Notes: a model not told the origin generated them from the sequence alone. Numbered from the stretch's first letter, positions 17,537 to 26,468 are shown. The stretch is 64,000 nucleotides of DNA from Mixta hanseatica (GCF_023517775.1 NZ_CP082904.1:1302001-1366000), one strand, 5' to 3'. Numbers and translations are program-made.

Positions 17537-17639
17537 TAGGTATAATGGTTGGGCGCGGCTAGACCGGCCAGTCGAAAGCGGAGAACACAGACTCTGTTGC
17601 CGCGCACCCATCATCTGTGAAACCTACTGTGGGGTTTAA
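17537..17639 (+). other. Possible structured leader or mobile-element junction in front of the HNH gene
   Basis: 103 non-coding bases. A TATAAT box lies at 17541-17546. GCGCGGC (17553-17559) can pair with GCCGCGC (17599-17605) over 7 perfect pairs, enclosing an ACAG-ACT-CTGT hairpin near 17587-17597 and a CGGCC palindrome. Outer TAGGT / ACCTA may also pair. No T-run, so not a terminator. Could be a structured RNA, a promoter with a translation-control leader, or the footprint of the homing endonuclease. Confidence 0.35.
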
Positions 17640-18194
17640 ATGGAAATCGATAGAAATAAAGAACTGCCTATCCCATTTCTGCGCGAGTGCCTAGATTACA
17701 ATCCAGAGACTGGCATTCTTACATGGAAAAAAAGGCCTGAAAGCCACTTCCTGCATTCATCGAGGGCGGATGGCGGTTTTAATAAAAAATTCGCTGGAAA
17801 AGTAGCCGGAAATGTAATGGGAAGAGGTTATATCTGGATAACTTTATGCGGGCAGTCTCATTTCGCTCATCGCCTAGCGTGGGCCATTCATTATGGCAAA
17901 TACCCGGATGGGATAATTGATCATGATAACGGAGATCGTACTGATAACCGAATATTAAACCTGGTCGAATCTACCAACGAGAAGAACTCGCGTAACCAAA
18001 AAATGCGAAGAACTAACACCAGTGGTCATATGGGTGTGTGTTTGCGCAAGGATACTGGAAAGTATCGTAGCTTTATACAAGAAGGCGGGAAACGCATCTG
18101 GATTGGCAACTACGATACATTCGAAGAAGCGGTAGCTGCCCGGGTGGCCGCAGAGAAGAAGTACGGATACCACGAAAATCACGGTCGAAATTAG
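17640..18194 (+). CDS. HNH homing endonuclease with AP2 domain
   Basis: 184 residues. FLRECLDYNPETGILTWKKRP opens an NUMOD-like region, then AHRLAWAIHYGKYPDGIIDHDNGDRTDNRILNL is the HNH core (DHxNGxxxDNR with L-x-x-V), and TSGHMGVCLRKDTGKYRS ... IWIGNYDTFEEAVAAR is an AP2 DNA-binding domain. Free-standing homing endonuclease that cuts related phages lacking it. It splits the tail terminator and major tail protein genes, has its own leader and a terminator behind, and is less GC-rich in codon choice than its neighbours, consistent with later insertion. Confidence 0.92.
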   Translation: MEIDRNKELPIPFLRECLDYNPETGILTWKKRPESHFLHSSRADGGFNKKFAGKVAGNVMGRGYIWITLCGQSHFAHRLAWAIHYGKYPDGIIDHDNGDRTDNRILNLVESTNEKNSRNQKMRRTNTSGHMGVCLRKDTGKYRSFIQEGGKRIWIGNYDTFEEAVAARVAAEKKYGYHENHGRN

Positions 18195-18211
18195 GCCAAA
18201 AATCACCAGCG

Positions 18212-18237
18212 AAGGCTGCCTAAGGGCGGCCTTTTTT
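18212..18237 (+). terminator. Terminator after HNH gene
   Basis: AAGGCTGCC - TAAG - GGCGGCCTT followed by TTTT. Insulates the endonuclease gene; the major tail protein gene begins 28 bases further on. Confidence 0.75.
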
Positions 18238-18264
18238 ATTGCCTAAAAAAGAGGAATATCACTT

Positions 18265-19008
18265 ATGGCTATCTGCCAGACGGATAACACAAAGCTATTT
18301 GGCCGCGCCATTGTCTTGGAAGTGGCAGATGGCTGTGCTGATGCAGTTCCGCAGGAATCAGAATGGAAAGCGCTGGCCGCCGGGACTTCCAAAACTTTCG
18401 ATATGAGCCCAAACTCGGTTACCTCAGATGCGGACGACACTAAGGGCTATGTGGAAAGTATCGTAACCAACGCGGACCTGACCATTTCATTCGAGGGTGA
18501 AGTGCGCCAAAACGACAGGCTGGACCAGTACGGTGTGTTTCGCCTGCTCAAGTACTTTAATACTGAAATTCAGGCTGCACGCCAGCCAACCATTTGGGTC
18601 CGCATGGAGTTTGGCGCCGTTACCTTGCAGGGTTACATGGTTATCAACGCCTTCAGTATTGATGGTGGTAGTAATGACATTGTCACCTTTAGTACTGAGT
18701 TTAAAGTGGCTGACGCCAGTACTTTCCAGATTGAAGATACTGACGAAACCGTATCTGCTACTGGTGTAACGGTGACTCCGGCGACTACCTCACTTGCTGT
18801 CGGTGCAACACGACAGTTAACAGGCTCGGTTAATCCTTCTGACGCGACGGATAAGTCCGGCACATGGACAACTTCTGATGCGACCAAAGCAACGGTGAAC
18901 TCTACCGGTCTGGTAACCGGCGTGGAAGCCGGAAGTGCAACGATTACCTTCAAATCCAATGACGGCAATTTTACCGGCACTTGCGCGGTTACCGTGACCG
19001 CTCCGTAA
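18265..19008 (+). CDS. Major tail protein with C-terminal Ig-like (Big_2) domain
   Basis: 247 residues. Residues 1-160 form the tail tube part (TKLFGRAIVLEVADG, GYVESIVTNADLTISFEGEVR, FSTEFKVADAS). Residues about 165-247 are a bacterial Ig-like domain: VTVTPATTSLAVGATRQLTGSV, WTTSDATKATVNSTGLVTGV, GSATITFKS, CAVTVTAP. Lambda gpV has a similar surface-exposed Ig domain. RBS AAGAGG upstream of ATG 18265. Confidence 0.88.
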   Translation: MAICQTDNTKLFGRAIVLEVADGCADAVPQESEWKALAAGTSKTFDMSPNSVTSDADDTKGYVESIVTNADLTISFEGEVRQNDRLDQYGVFRLLKYFNTEIQAARQPTIWVRMEFGAVTLQGYMVINAFSIDGGSNDIVTFSTEFKVADASTFQIEDTDETVSATGVTVTPATTSLAVGATRQLTGSVNPSDATDKSGTWTTSDATKATVNSTGLVTGVEAGSATITFKSNDGNFTGTCAVTVTAP

Positions 19009-19060
19009 CCATTCCAAAGGGCGGTTACGGCTGCCCTTGATAATGATTACGGAGAGCATG

Positions 19061-19735
19061 ATGACCCCGGTAAAAGAGATTGGCGAATGCCTGATTACAG
19101 TGGGCGATGACGATTATTTCTTTCGCCCCTCGTTTCTGAATATGACACGCATAGGCGACCCGCAGGAGATTGTGCAGGCATTCTATTATCTGCATAACGA
19201 TGAGGTCACACCGCTACTGCAAAAGGCGCTGATGACGTATGGAGTAGTCCCTGAATGGCTCCTTCGCTACATGGGGCGACCACAATTCGCCAAGCAGGCG
19301 GTTTACGCTGCAATGAACGTCATGCAGGCCTGTTGCGATCGGGATGTTTCTGCGCTGACAGGTGAACTGGTGCCGGGTAAAAGCGGCAAGTGGGGCATGG
19401 TGTATCGCAAAGGTGCTATCCCGATGCAAAACATCGTGCTGATTGCTCAGTCGCTGATTACCCACGGCATTATCGGCAAGGCTAAAGTACGCCAGCTACA
19501 GCGCCACGAGACAGGCAAGGCAACGACCGAATTTAATGCTTTCGAGTACATTAATGCCGCTCGCAACCACTTCGGAATGAGTCGTCAGGAAGCTGAGCAG
19601 CTTAGCATGACGGAGTTTACCCTTCTCCTTGCGAGCAAGTATCCGAATGAAAAAGGATTTACCAGAGAAGAGTATGACGCAGTGGCGGATGAGTACATGG
19701 CTAAGAAGGCGAAAAGGCTCAAAAGGGCCGCGTGA
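19061..19735 (+). CDS. Tail assembly chaperone-like protein (DUF6246 type)
   Basis: 224 residues from ATG 19061, chosen because GGAG at 19051-19054 gives six-base spacing; upstream in-frame starts at 19037, 19043 and 19058 are less well placed. EIGECLITVGDDDYFFRPSF and later SRQEAEQLSMTEFTLLLASKYP suggest the small helical protein that chaperones the tape measure protein. Located between major tail protein and tape measure. I see no obvious slippery site giving a longer G-GT-type product. Confidence 0.7.
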   Translation: MTPVKEIGECLITVGDDDYFFRPSFLNMTRIGDPQEIVQAFYYLHNDEVTPLLQKALMTYGVVPEWLLRYMGRPQFAKQAVYAAMNVMQACCDRDVSALTGELVPGKSGKWGMVYRKGAIPMQNIVLIAQSLITHGIIGKAKVRQLQRHETGKATTEFNAFEYINAARNHFGMSRQEAEQLSMTEFTLLLASKYPNEKGFTREEYDAVADEYMAKKAKRLKRAA

Positions 19736-19755
19736 ATTCTCAGGGTGATGGTTTC

Positions 19756-19823
19756 TTGCTTCACATTGCATAAGATTCCCTTTAGGATAAATCCGAATAT
19801 TTTTTGCTTTTAGGGATAGGGAA
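19756..19823 (+). promoter_or_regulatory. Conserved moron leader (promoter and RBS block)
   Basis: The 70 bases before the lipoprotein gene share TCTTGCTT, TTGCA, TTTAGGATAAATC-GA and GGGATAGGGAA with the leader of a different gene at 37035-37104 in the second prophage. The shared part probably holds the moron's own promoter (TTGCAT with an ATAAAT-type -10) and its ribosome site. Exact promoter elements are uncertain. Confidence 0.45.
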
Positions 19824-20204
19824 TTGAAAAAGATAATTTTAGTCGCTGCTTTATCGGTAATTATGGCTGGATGCGCCTCTTCTGGTAACCGTTCTCTTGA
19901 AAAAGAAACGCAGGTGAGTGTTCAGAGCAAGATTCAGAATGGCGTTACCTCTAAGGCTCAGGTCAGGCAAACCTTCGGTGACCCAACTGGCGTCAGTTTC
20001 ACGGATGGCGGCAATGAAATCTGGACCTACGCACTGGCCAAGGTAAAGGTTGACGGGAAAACGTTTATTCCTTTTTATGGTCTTTTTCATAATGGATCCA
20101 AGACTAATTTGAAGCAGCTTGTAATCCTGTTTAAAAATGACGTCGTTGAGAAATACACGCTGTCAGAATCGAACACTGATACAAAATCAGGATGGGCTGA
20201 TTAG
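19824..20204 (+). CDS. Lipoprotein moron (SmpA/OmlA-like)
   Basis: 126 residues from a TTG start at 19824, aligned with the ATG of the equivalent gene in the second prophage. Signal peptide with lipobox IMAGC (Cys about 17). The mature part (KIQNGVTSKAQVRQTFGDPTGVSF, NEIWTYALAK) follows the BamE/SmpA fold. Separate leader and terminator inside the late operon mark it as a moron expressed from the prophage. HK97 gp15, a superinfection-exclusion protein, sits in the same place next to the tape measure gene, so exclusion or envelope modification is a reasonable guess. Confidence 0.8.
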   Translation: MKKIILVAALSVIMAGCASSGNRSLEKETQVSVQSKIQNGVTSKAQVRQTFGDPTGVSFTDGGNEIWTYALAKVKVDGKTFIPFYGLFHNGSKTNLKQLVILFKNDVVEKYTLSESNTDTKSGWAD

Positions 20205-20226
20205 CCTAATAATTAACATCAAACAC

Positions 20227-20252
20227 AACCTCGCCCCGGCGGGGTTTTTTTA
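20227..20252 (+). terminator. Terminator after the lipoprotein moron
   Basis: AACCTCGC - CCCC-type loop - GCGGGGTT then TTTTT. Lies 18 bases before the tape measure ATG. Confidence 0.78.
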
Positions 20253-20269
20253 TGTCCGGAGAAAGCTGA

Positions 20270-22624
20270 ATGGCGGGTCAAGAGAATGTAGGCAGCATCG
20301 TCTATGAAGTGGATATGGAGCTTGCGCCCCTCATTCAGGGCAGCCAATCTGCAAACAGGGCGATAGGCCAGTTGGAAGGCGTAGCTGATCGCGCCGGTAA
20401 AACATTTAAAGGGCTGGATACGCAGCTCACATCTACAGCAAAAGCCGTTAACGACGCATCCAACTCATCCGGGCGATTCAAAACAAGCTTCCAGCAAGCG
20501 GGTTATCAAATTCAGGACTTTATTGTCCAGGTGCAGGGCGGGCAGTCCGCTCTTGTTGCTTTCAGTCAACAGGGTTCACAATTAGCCGGAGCATTTGGCC
20601 CGGGCGGCGCTGTTCTTGGTGCTGTCATTGCTCTGGGCTCCGTTCTGGCTGGCGTACTCATGACGGCGCTAGGTAGCAGCAGCAATAAGATGAAAGAGCT
20701 GCAGGAGGCGGCAGAAGAGCTTAACAAAGTCGTTGTCATTAACAGCCAGGGCGTTGCTGCACTGTCAAACGACTACGCCCGACTTGCTGCCACTAATGCC
20801 GCGCTGGCAACGCAATTACGTGATGCGGCCGTAGCTAAATACGCCGCTGAAGTAGAAAACGCAAGGAAGGCGATCTCTAACATTGCAGAAGAACAGACTT
20901 CATGGTGGCGCAGCTTTTCCGGCGGCGTGGCCAGCGTGACCGCCGCAGGCAATGCTCTCGATACGCTGAATATCAAAACCGATAATTTCAGGGACGCAAT
21001 CAGCCAGGCTGAAGGCGCTGGCACGGCTTTTCGGTCAAGCACTCAAACGTTGCTTTCAACCGTCGATATGATGGCGAGTAAGTTTGATATTTCTGAGCAG
21101 TCGGCATTTACCCTCGTTAAGCAACTCAACGACCTCGCAAAGAATCCAACGCCTGACAATGTAACTCGCATTTCTCAGTCCCTTGCTTCAATGAAAAGCA
21201 CTACTGATGAAGGTCGCCTGGCATTAGCAAACTTCCGTGATGAGCTGGCTAAAGCTGGCGCTTCTGCTGCCCAAGCCGAGCAGGCGGTAAAAGACCTTGA
21301 AGCCAGCATTGGCAGGATGCGAACAGAGGCGCAAGCCGCAAACTTTGACTCCCTCACCAAAGGCCTTAATCAGCAACTGATTGCTCTCAAACAAGGGAAG
21401 CAGGCAGCTGTAGAGTATGCGATCGCTCAACAAGACCTGACAGATGAGCAGAAAAAAGAAGCTGTGGCTTTAAGTCGCCAGGTTGCCGCAGCTGAGGCAG
21501 ATGCTGAAGCGAAAAGGAAAGCAGAGCAAGCCGCAAATCGGATGGCCAAATCGGAAGATGGTGTAGCTCAGAAGCTGGAAAATCTGAGGCAGAAGGCTGA
21601 ACTTTCAGGGCAATCTACCGGTGAACTTTCTCGCCAGCAGGCAATTCTTCAGGCGCAACAAAGCCTTGGTAATAAAGCCACTCAGGAACAGATAAACCTG
21701 GCCGGCCAGTACGCCGCAAAAATATGGGACCAGAATAACGCACTCAAAGAGCAGGCGCAGATTAAGCAGGGGCAAAAATTTGCTCAGCAGGAAATTACAG
21801 GAGCGAAAACACAGATTGACCCTGCAACAGGGCAGGCCGTAGACCCGTTAGCGAAGGTAAATCAGGAAGAGCAGCAAAAACTTGCAGCACTTGCCCAGTA
21901 CCAGGCGCTTGATACACAAAACACGCAGCTATACGAAGACGCCAAAACAGCCATTCAACAGCAGGCCAGTAATGAGCGTATTCGCATAGCTCAGGAAGAG
22001 GCTGATAACAGCGCTCAGGCAATGAGTATGCTACTTGGAGCCACATCCAGTTCCTTTGATTCTCTCGCTCAGGTAATAGGTGAAGGGGCTGGAAAATCAA
22101 GCGCTGCTTATAAGGCCATGTTCGTAACAGCTAAAGCGTTTGCTGTGGCTCAGGGGCTGCTTAACCTGCAAACAGCCATTGGTAATGCTTTAGCCCTGCC
22201 ATGGCCAGCTAACATCCCGGCTGTAGCAGCAGCCGCTGCCGCGGGTGGTCAGGTTATTAGCGCAATTGGCGGTATTAGCTATGGTGGCGGGAGGAAGAAC
22301 GGCGGTCCAGTATCTGCAGGCGGCCTCTATCAGGTTGGAGAGAGCGGATTACCGGAAATCTATCAGGCCAGCAATGGGCGTCAGTACATGATCCCCGGCG
22401 ATAACGGTTCGGTAATCAGCAATAAGGACTTGCAGGGAGGTGCATCTGGGGGCGGTGTGGTTATCAACATCCAGAACTACACAAACTCAACCGTGGATGC
22501 GCAGGCAAACGACACCGGAAACGGCATTACCGTTGATGTGATTGTCGCAGACCTTAATCAGGGAGGCCCGATTAGCCAGGCCATTTCCAGCAACCATCAG
22601 GCGCCACGTAAGGCGAGAGGATAA
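20270..22624 (+). CDS. Tail tape measure protein
   Basis: 784 residues. Long helical protein with Gln/Ala-rich coiled coils (about 300-580), a hydrophobic stretch at about 110-145 (GGAVLGAVIALGSVLAGVLMTAL), and a small Gly-rich C-terminus (GGRKNGGPVSAGGLYQVGESG, the usual tape-measure end motif). Sets tail length and is ejected into the host envelope. The first 49 codons are duplicated in decayed form at 37505-37652. Confidence 0.92.
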   Translation: MAGQENVGSIVYEVDMELAPLIQGSQSANRAIGQLEGVADRAGKTFKGLDTQLTSTAKAVNDASNSSGRFKTSFQQAGYQIQDFIVQVQGGQSALVAFSQQGSQLAGAFGPGGAVLGAVIALGSVLAGVLMTALGSSSNKMKELQEAAEELNKVVVINSQGVAALSNDYARLAATNAALATQLRDAAVAKYAAEVENARKAISNIAEEQTSWWRSFSGGVASVTAAGNALDTLNIKTDNFRDAISQAEGAGTAFRSSTQTLLSTVDMMASKFDISEQSAFTLVKQLNDLAKNPTPDNVTRISQSLASMKSTTDEGRLALANFRDELAKAGASAAQAEQAVKDLEASIGRMRTEAQAANFDSLTKGLNQQLIALKQGKQAAVEYAIAQQDLTDEQKKEAVALSRQVAAAEADAEAKRKAEQAANRMAKSEDGVAQKLENLRQKAELSGQSTGELSRQQAILQAQQSLGNKATQEQINLAGQYAAKIWDQNNALKEQAQIKQGQKFAQQEITGAKTQIDPATGQAVDPLAKVNQEEQQKLAALAQYQALDTQNTQLYEDAKTAIQQQASNERIRIAQEEADNSAQAMSMLLGATSSSFDSLAQVIGEGAGKSSAAYKAMFVTAKAFAVAQGLLNLQTAIGNALALPWPANIPAVAAAAAAGGQVISAIGGISYGGGRKNGGPVSAGGLYQVGESGLPEIYQASNGRQYMIPGDNGSVISNKDLQGGASGGGVVINIQNYTNSTVDAQANDTGNGITVDVIVADLNQGGPISQAISSNHQAPRKARG

Positions 22625-22625
22625 A

Positions 22626-23099
22626 ATGGCAATCGCTTATCCCGACTGGCTTCCGCTTGCGCAGAAGTCGAGCAAAAACCCAACCACAGATACGGGGTTC
22701 CGCACTGACCAGCCGCAGGTCGGCGCCCCGATATTCCAGAAGCTCACTGATGACCTGAAAACCTCGTTCTCCCTGACATGGATATTCAACCGTGACCAGC
22801 ACAGGGCATTCATGCAGTGGCTCAGGAGCCCGAATTACCTTGATAACTGTAACCAGTGGTTCAGCATGCCGCTGGGTACGGGCACGGGTGTGACGGGGAT
22901 TGAGCTGCAGGAGTTGCACTTCACTGCATGGCCCACATGGAACCAGACCGGCGGGGTGTTCACCTGGACCGGAAACGTCATTGCCCGTGAGCTTAAAAAC
23001 TCTGATGACGACTTTGACGATATTATTGTTGAGTTGCCGCCGCCATGGGCCAGCTGGCTTGACGAAATTGTCACAGAGATATTGCCAGAGGTGAGCTGA
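22626..23099 (+). CDS. Minor tail protein (distal tail type)
   Basis: 157 residues from ATG 22626. YPDWLPLAQKSSKNPTTDTGFRTDQPQVG, FSLTWIFNRDQHRAFMQWLR and WTWTGNVIAREL-like end resemble minor tail proteins that follow the tape measure in lambdoid siphophages. TGA overlaps the next ATG at 23099. Confidence 0.72.
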   Translation: MAIAYPDWLPLAQKSSKNPTTDTGFRTDQPQVGAPIFQKLTDDLKTSFSLTWIFNRDQHRAFMQWLRSPNYLDNCNQWFSMPLGTGTGVTGIELQELHFTAWPTWNQTGGVFTWTGNVIARELKNSDDDFDDIIVELPPPWASWLDEIVTEILPEVS

Positions 23100-23569
23100 T
23101 GCCTTCTTTCCGCGAATACAAGAGCCGCCGGCCGAACAGGGTGTTATATGACACCCTGACTTTTTACAGTGAAGTGTTCGGTTATATCCGCCTTGTGAAT
23201 ATGCAGATATTTCCCAAGACATTTGCCGGGCAGGTTTATACCCCATGCAGGATGGAAATCAGCGAAAGCCAGCAGAGCAGCACCCCTGTTATCGACTGCA
23301 CGGTAAAATTCAGCCGGCTCGCGCAGGATTTCAAGCAGCAGCTGAAGAAATGGAAGGGTGCGGCACGAATCACGCCAATATCGGTTACTTATCAGCGCTT
23401 CGACTCTGCTGATACAAGCACGCCACTAAAGCCCTGGACGCTCTATGTTAATGACGTGAGCATGGACCAGAATGATGTCACTGTTACGCTGACGCTGAAA
23501 AACCCACTCAACAACAACGTTGGGCGCCTCTATACGCCTGAAGAATTCCCCGGACTCCAGAATGCTTAA
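23099..23569 (+). CDS. Minor tail protein (DUF1833-like)
   Basis: 156 residues, SRRPNRVLYDTLTFYSEVFGYIRLVN, TPCRMEISESQQ and VNDVSMDQNDVTVTLTLKNPL. Composition and place match DUF1833-type minor tail proteins. Overlaps both neighbours, so translation is coupled. Confidence 0.7.
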   Translation: MPSFREYKSRRPNRVLYDTLTFYSEVFGYIRLVNMQIFPKTFAGQVYTPCRMEISESQQSSTPVIDCTVKFSRLAQDFKQQLKKWKGAARITPISVTYQRFDSADTSTPLKPWTLYVNDVSMDQNDVTVTLTLKNPLNNNVGRLYTPEEFPGLQNA

Positions 23570-24029
23570 ATCTGAATTTATCGACATGGTAACGGGCGTA
23601 CCGTGGGCTGACCGCGCCTGCTCGTTTGATGAGATGGATTGCTGGGCATTAGTCGTCCTCTATTACCGGCACGTTCTCGGCATTGAGATTCATCATGCAC
23701 CTGATTACGAAGCCGGCGCTGATTTCCTGACGTGTTTCTCCAGTGAGGTTGTGTACTGGTCTCTTTCGGATGTGATAGCCGAAGACGGCATATTCATTGC
23801 CTGGTACGGATCACAGCCCGTACACGTTGGACTGATAGTTGGCGGTCGGGCATTGCACAGCCGCGGTGAAAGCGGGCATGTCCGCGCAGACAGCATCAGA
23901 ACCATCCAGAAGTTATTTACCAAGGTGGAATTTTATTATTATGCCGATAATCCAGATTCAGCGCGTTCCCGGCCTGCCGAAGGAAAGGGAATTTGTGGCG
24001 CCGGGACAGATATTCAGCGACTGGCTTGA
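23562..24029 (+). CDS. NlpC/P60-type tail assembly protein (gpK-like)
   Basis: 155 residues from ATG 23562. Cys in DEMDCWALVVLYYRHVLG and His in PVHVGLIVGG are the catalytic Cys and His of the NlpC/P60 peptidase fold. Peptidoglycan-active component of tail tips. Ends with 89 bases overlapping the start of the hub gene in another frame, an unusually long overlap; the last 30 residues are Arg/Ser/Pro-rich and probably not structured. Confidence 0.82.
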   Translation: MLKSEFIDMVTGVPWADRACSFDEMDCWALVVLYYRHVLGIEIHHAPDYEAGADFLTCFSSEVVYWSLSDVIAEDGIFIAWYGSQPVHVGLIVGGRALHSRGESGHVRADSIRTIQKLFTKVEFYYYADNPDSARSRPAEGKGICGAGTDIQRLA

Positions 24030-26424
24030 GGGTCAGAATCTGCATAATGAGGTGCGGATTAACGTAAATGGCAGGGAGCTACAGGACGATGATGAACTGG
24101 CCTTTCCTGTACAAAATGATGACCGGATTATCATTTTTGACCAGCCAAAAAGCGGCGACCTTGTTAAAACCATCCTCAACCCGCTTGAGCACCTCAACCC
24201 GATAAAATTCACGCAGAAAATCATGTCAGGGCTGATTAAGCAGCCATCTGCTGGAAGCATAGGGCAAAGCAAAACCTCGCCAAACAACAGCCTGAAGGGC
24301 CAGACCAACCTGGCGCGTAACGGTGAGGCAAAGCCGGATAACTTTGGTCTTATTCGCGCCTTTCCTGACCTGATTCAGGAGTCTCTTTTCGAGTACACGA
24401 ACAACCTGAAGTACATCACCGAGTACATGAATTTCGGCCTCGGGTATTATACGGTCAGCTCGGTTCGCTATTCAGAGTCCAACCTTGGCTCGATGGCCGG
24501 CGCCTCATTCTCAATTTACAACCCGGGGCAGGCGATCGGGACCGTAAATGAGGGATACCAGTTTGATGATGTGGACGGGCAGGAAGTACCCGGGCAGAAC
24601 GAATCCGGCGATTTCCCTATAGAAAGCGCATCGGCGAAAACAGTTATCAGCGGAAAATACTCAGGCGGCCAGATACTCATGAAGATAGTCAAACAGACCG
24701 AGTTTGATTACTTCATGGGGCTGGCATTGCCACATGCGGTAACGTTCGTGGTGAACCTGACATACCCCACGGCTTCCGGCAACGTAACGAAAGACTTTAC
24801 GCTTTCAGGCGTTCTGACATCGGCAACGCAAACCGATAATGGCTCAGTGACCAGTCCGGTCTATTACTACAACTTTGTGCTGGGCAATATTAATGGCTCC
24901 GGCGCCTCGTATGTCACAACCGCTACCATCAACAACACTAAATTCGTCCTCAACGATAACGAGGCGCTGGTCGTGGGCCCGTTCTTCTCTCCGGTTCCGT
25001 CAAGTCAGCTATGGCTGCATACTCAGTCAGGGCTGGGCGGCAACAGCGAGACGAACTGGAAGGTTACCCTGTGGCGCGTTGATGATGATAATGCGCAGGT
25101 GCCCGGAACCACCCAGACGTTCACGTACCGCCAGACAACGCCTCACGACTCAACCAGTGAAACCTTTTATCGAACGGACAAAATAACGCCCAAAGGTGGT
25201 TACGGACGCTATGCAATCAACTTCCAGCGCACTGACAACAGCAGTGACGCCAGTCAGCTGAAGGTTGAAGCAATCCATGCGGTGAACGTCCGTACTGGCG
25301 TGTCGTACAGGAATGACACGATAGTCAGGGTTACGGTAAGGCAGACAGAGAACGCAACCAGTGCCCGGGAGCGTAAATATAACGCCCTCATTAACCGGCA
25401 CGTTATCAGCTATAACCTGACAACCCAAAAGGTGGATTACACCATCCGGCCGTCACGAAAGTTTGCTGATATCGCGCTGCACAACTGGCTCGTCATTGGT
25501 GGGCAGGCAGAATCCTCGATTGATATTTACGGTCTCTACCAGATACAGGCAGAGCTGGATGCTATTGATGAGCGGCTGGGGTATTTCGATTACACCTTTG
25601 ATGATGAAGATGTCTCACTCGGTCAGCGTATGGAAACCATCTGTGATGCGGCAGGGGTGAGCGTGTTCTGGGATGATGGGGTGCTCTCATTCACCCTGGA
25701 TAAAAAACGGGACCGGCCGGCGACGGTTTTCAACCGGTCAAACACGGTTGAGACTGGTTACTCCCTAAGCTACGACATGACGCTGCCTGGCGGATATGAC
25801 GGTGTTGAAGTCCAGTACCGCAACCCGACCACAAATAAACAGGCATTTGTTCGCTACCGCATCAGGAACAACCAGATTGAGCTGGGTGAACCGGTTAAAG
25901 CGAAGAAGTTTGAGATGATGTATATCCGTGATGCGTTTCAGGCTGATTACCGGGCAAAGAAAGAGTGCCGGCGCCTGATATATTCACGCATGAGCATGGG
26001 TATTACTGCTCTGGCTGACGGGGAGTGGGTGAATGTAGGGGATATGGTTCAGATACCGGACACCTACGACACCAACCAGCAGGCGGGGTATATCGTTTCT
26101 CGAAATGGTAATGACTTTGAAACCAGTGAGCGCATCAACTTCTCTGGCTCAATGTTCGTTGTGGTTACTGACAGTCAGGGTAACCCGACGGCCCGTTATC
26201 CGGCCAGCCCGCGGTCAGATACTGCTTTTGGCTTCACTGCAGCAATACCCGATATTGATCTGAATATTTTTGACGGTTACAACGTTCAGTCCCCTTCGCG
26301 CTATGTCATCGCAACAACTGAAGAGCTTGATTCCACTCGCTGGATAATCAGTGAGAAGAAACCAAACAGTAATGGCACTACCTCGCTAAATCTCGCGGAA
26401 TACAGCGATCTGATTTACTCCTGA
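23941..26424 (+). CDS. Tail tip/central hub protein with N-terminal ubiquitin-like domain
   Basis: 827 residues from ATG 23941. Residues 1-72 (MPIIQIQRVPGLPKEREFV, EVRINVNGRELQDDDELAFPVQNDDRIIIF) are a beta-grasp, gpI/tail-assembly-like domain. A membrane-active helical linker (about 80-95) is followed by the hub proper with DGVEVQYRNPTTNK and MVQIPDTYDTNQQAGYIV, as in lambda gpJ-like or phage tail tip proteins. Combines functions that are separate genes (I and J) in lambda. Confidence 0.8.
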   Translation: MPIIQIQRVPGLPKEREFVAPGQIFSDWLEGQNLHNEVRINVNGRELQDDDELAFPVQNDDRIIIFDQPKSGDLVKTILNPLEHLNPIKFTQKIMSGLIKQPSAGSIGQSKTSPNNSLKGQTNLARNGEAKPDNFGLIRAFPDLIQESLFEYTNNLKYITEYMNFGLGYYTVSSVRYSESNLGSMAGASFSIYNPGQAIGTVNEGYQFDDVDGQEVPGQNESGDFPIESASAKTVISGKYSGGQILMKIVKQTEFDYFMGLALPHAVTFVVNLTYPTASGNVTKDFTLSGVLTSATQTDNGSVTSPVYYYNFVLGNINGSGASYVTTATINNTKFVLNDNEALVVGPFFSPVPSSQLWLHTQSGLGGNSETNWKVTLWRVDDDNAQVPGTTQTFTYRQTTPHDSTSETFYRTDKITPKGGYGRYAINFQRTDNSSDASQLKVEAIHAVNVRTGVSYRNDTIVRVTVRQTENATSARERKYNALINRHVISYNLTTQKVDYTIRPSRKFADIALHNWLVIGGQAESSIDIYGLYQIQAELDAIDERLGYFDYTFDDEDVSLGQRMETICDAAGVSVFWDDGVLSFTLDKKRDRPATVFNRSNTVETGYSLSYDMTLPGGYDGVEVQYRNPTTNKQAFVRYRIRNNQIELGEPVKAKKFEMMYIRDAFQADYRAKKECRRLIYSRMSMGITALADGEWVNVGDMVQIPDTYDTNQQAGYIVSRNGNDFETSERINFSGSMFVVVTDSQGNPTARYPASPRSDTAFGFTAAIPDIDLNIFDGYNVQSPSRYVIATTEELDSTRWIISEKKPNSNGTTSLNLAEYSDLIYS

Positions 26425-26444
26425 CCACCACTCATCCACCACAG

Positions 26445-26468
26445 GCCAGCCTTAGCGCTGGCTTTTTT
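26445..26468 (+). terminator. Terminator between hub and tailspike genes
   Basis: GCCAGC - CTTAGC - GCTGGC followed by TTTTTTT. Separates the tailspike gene as its own unit. Confidence 0.72.
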
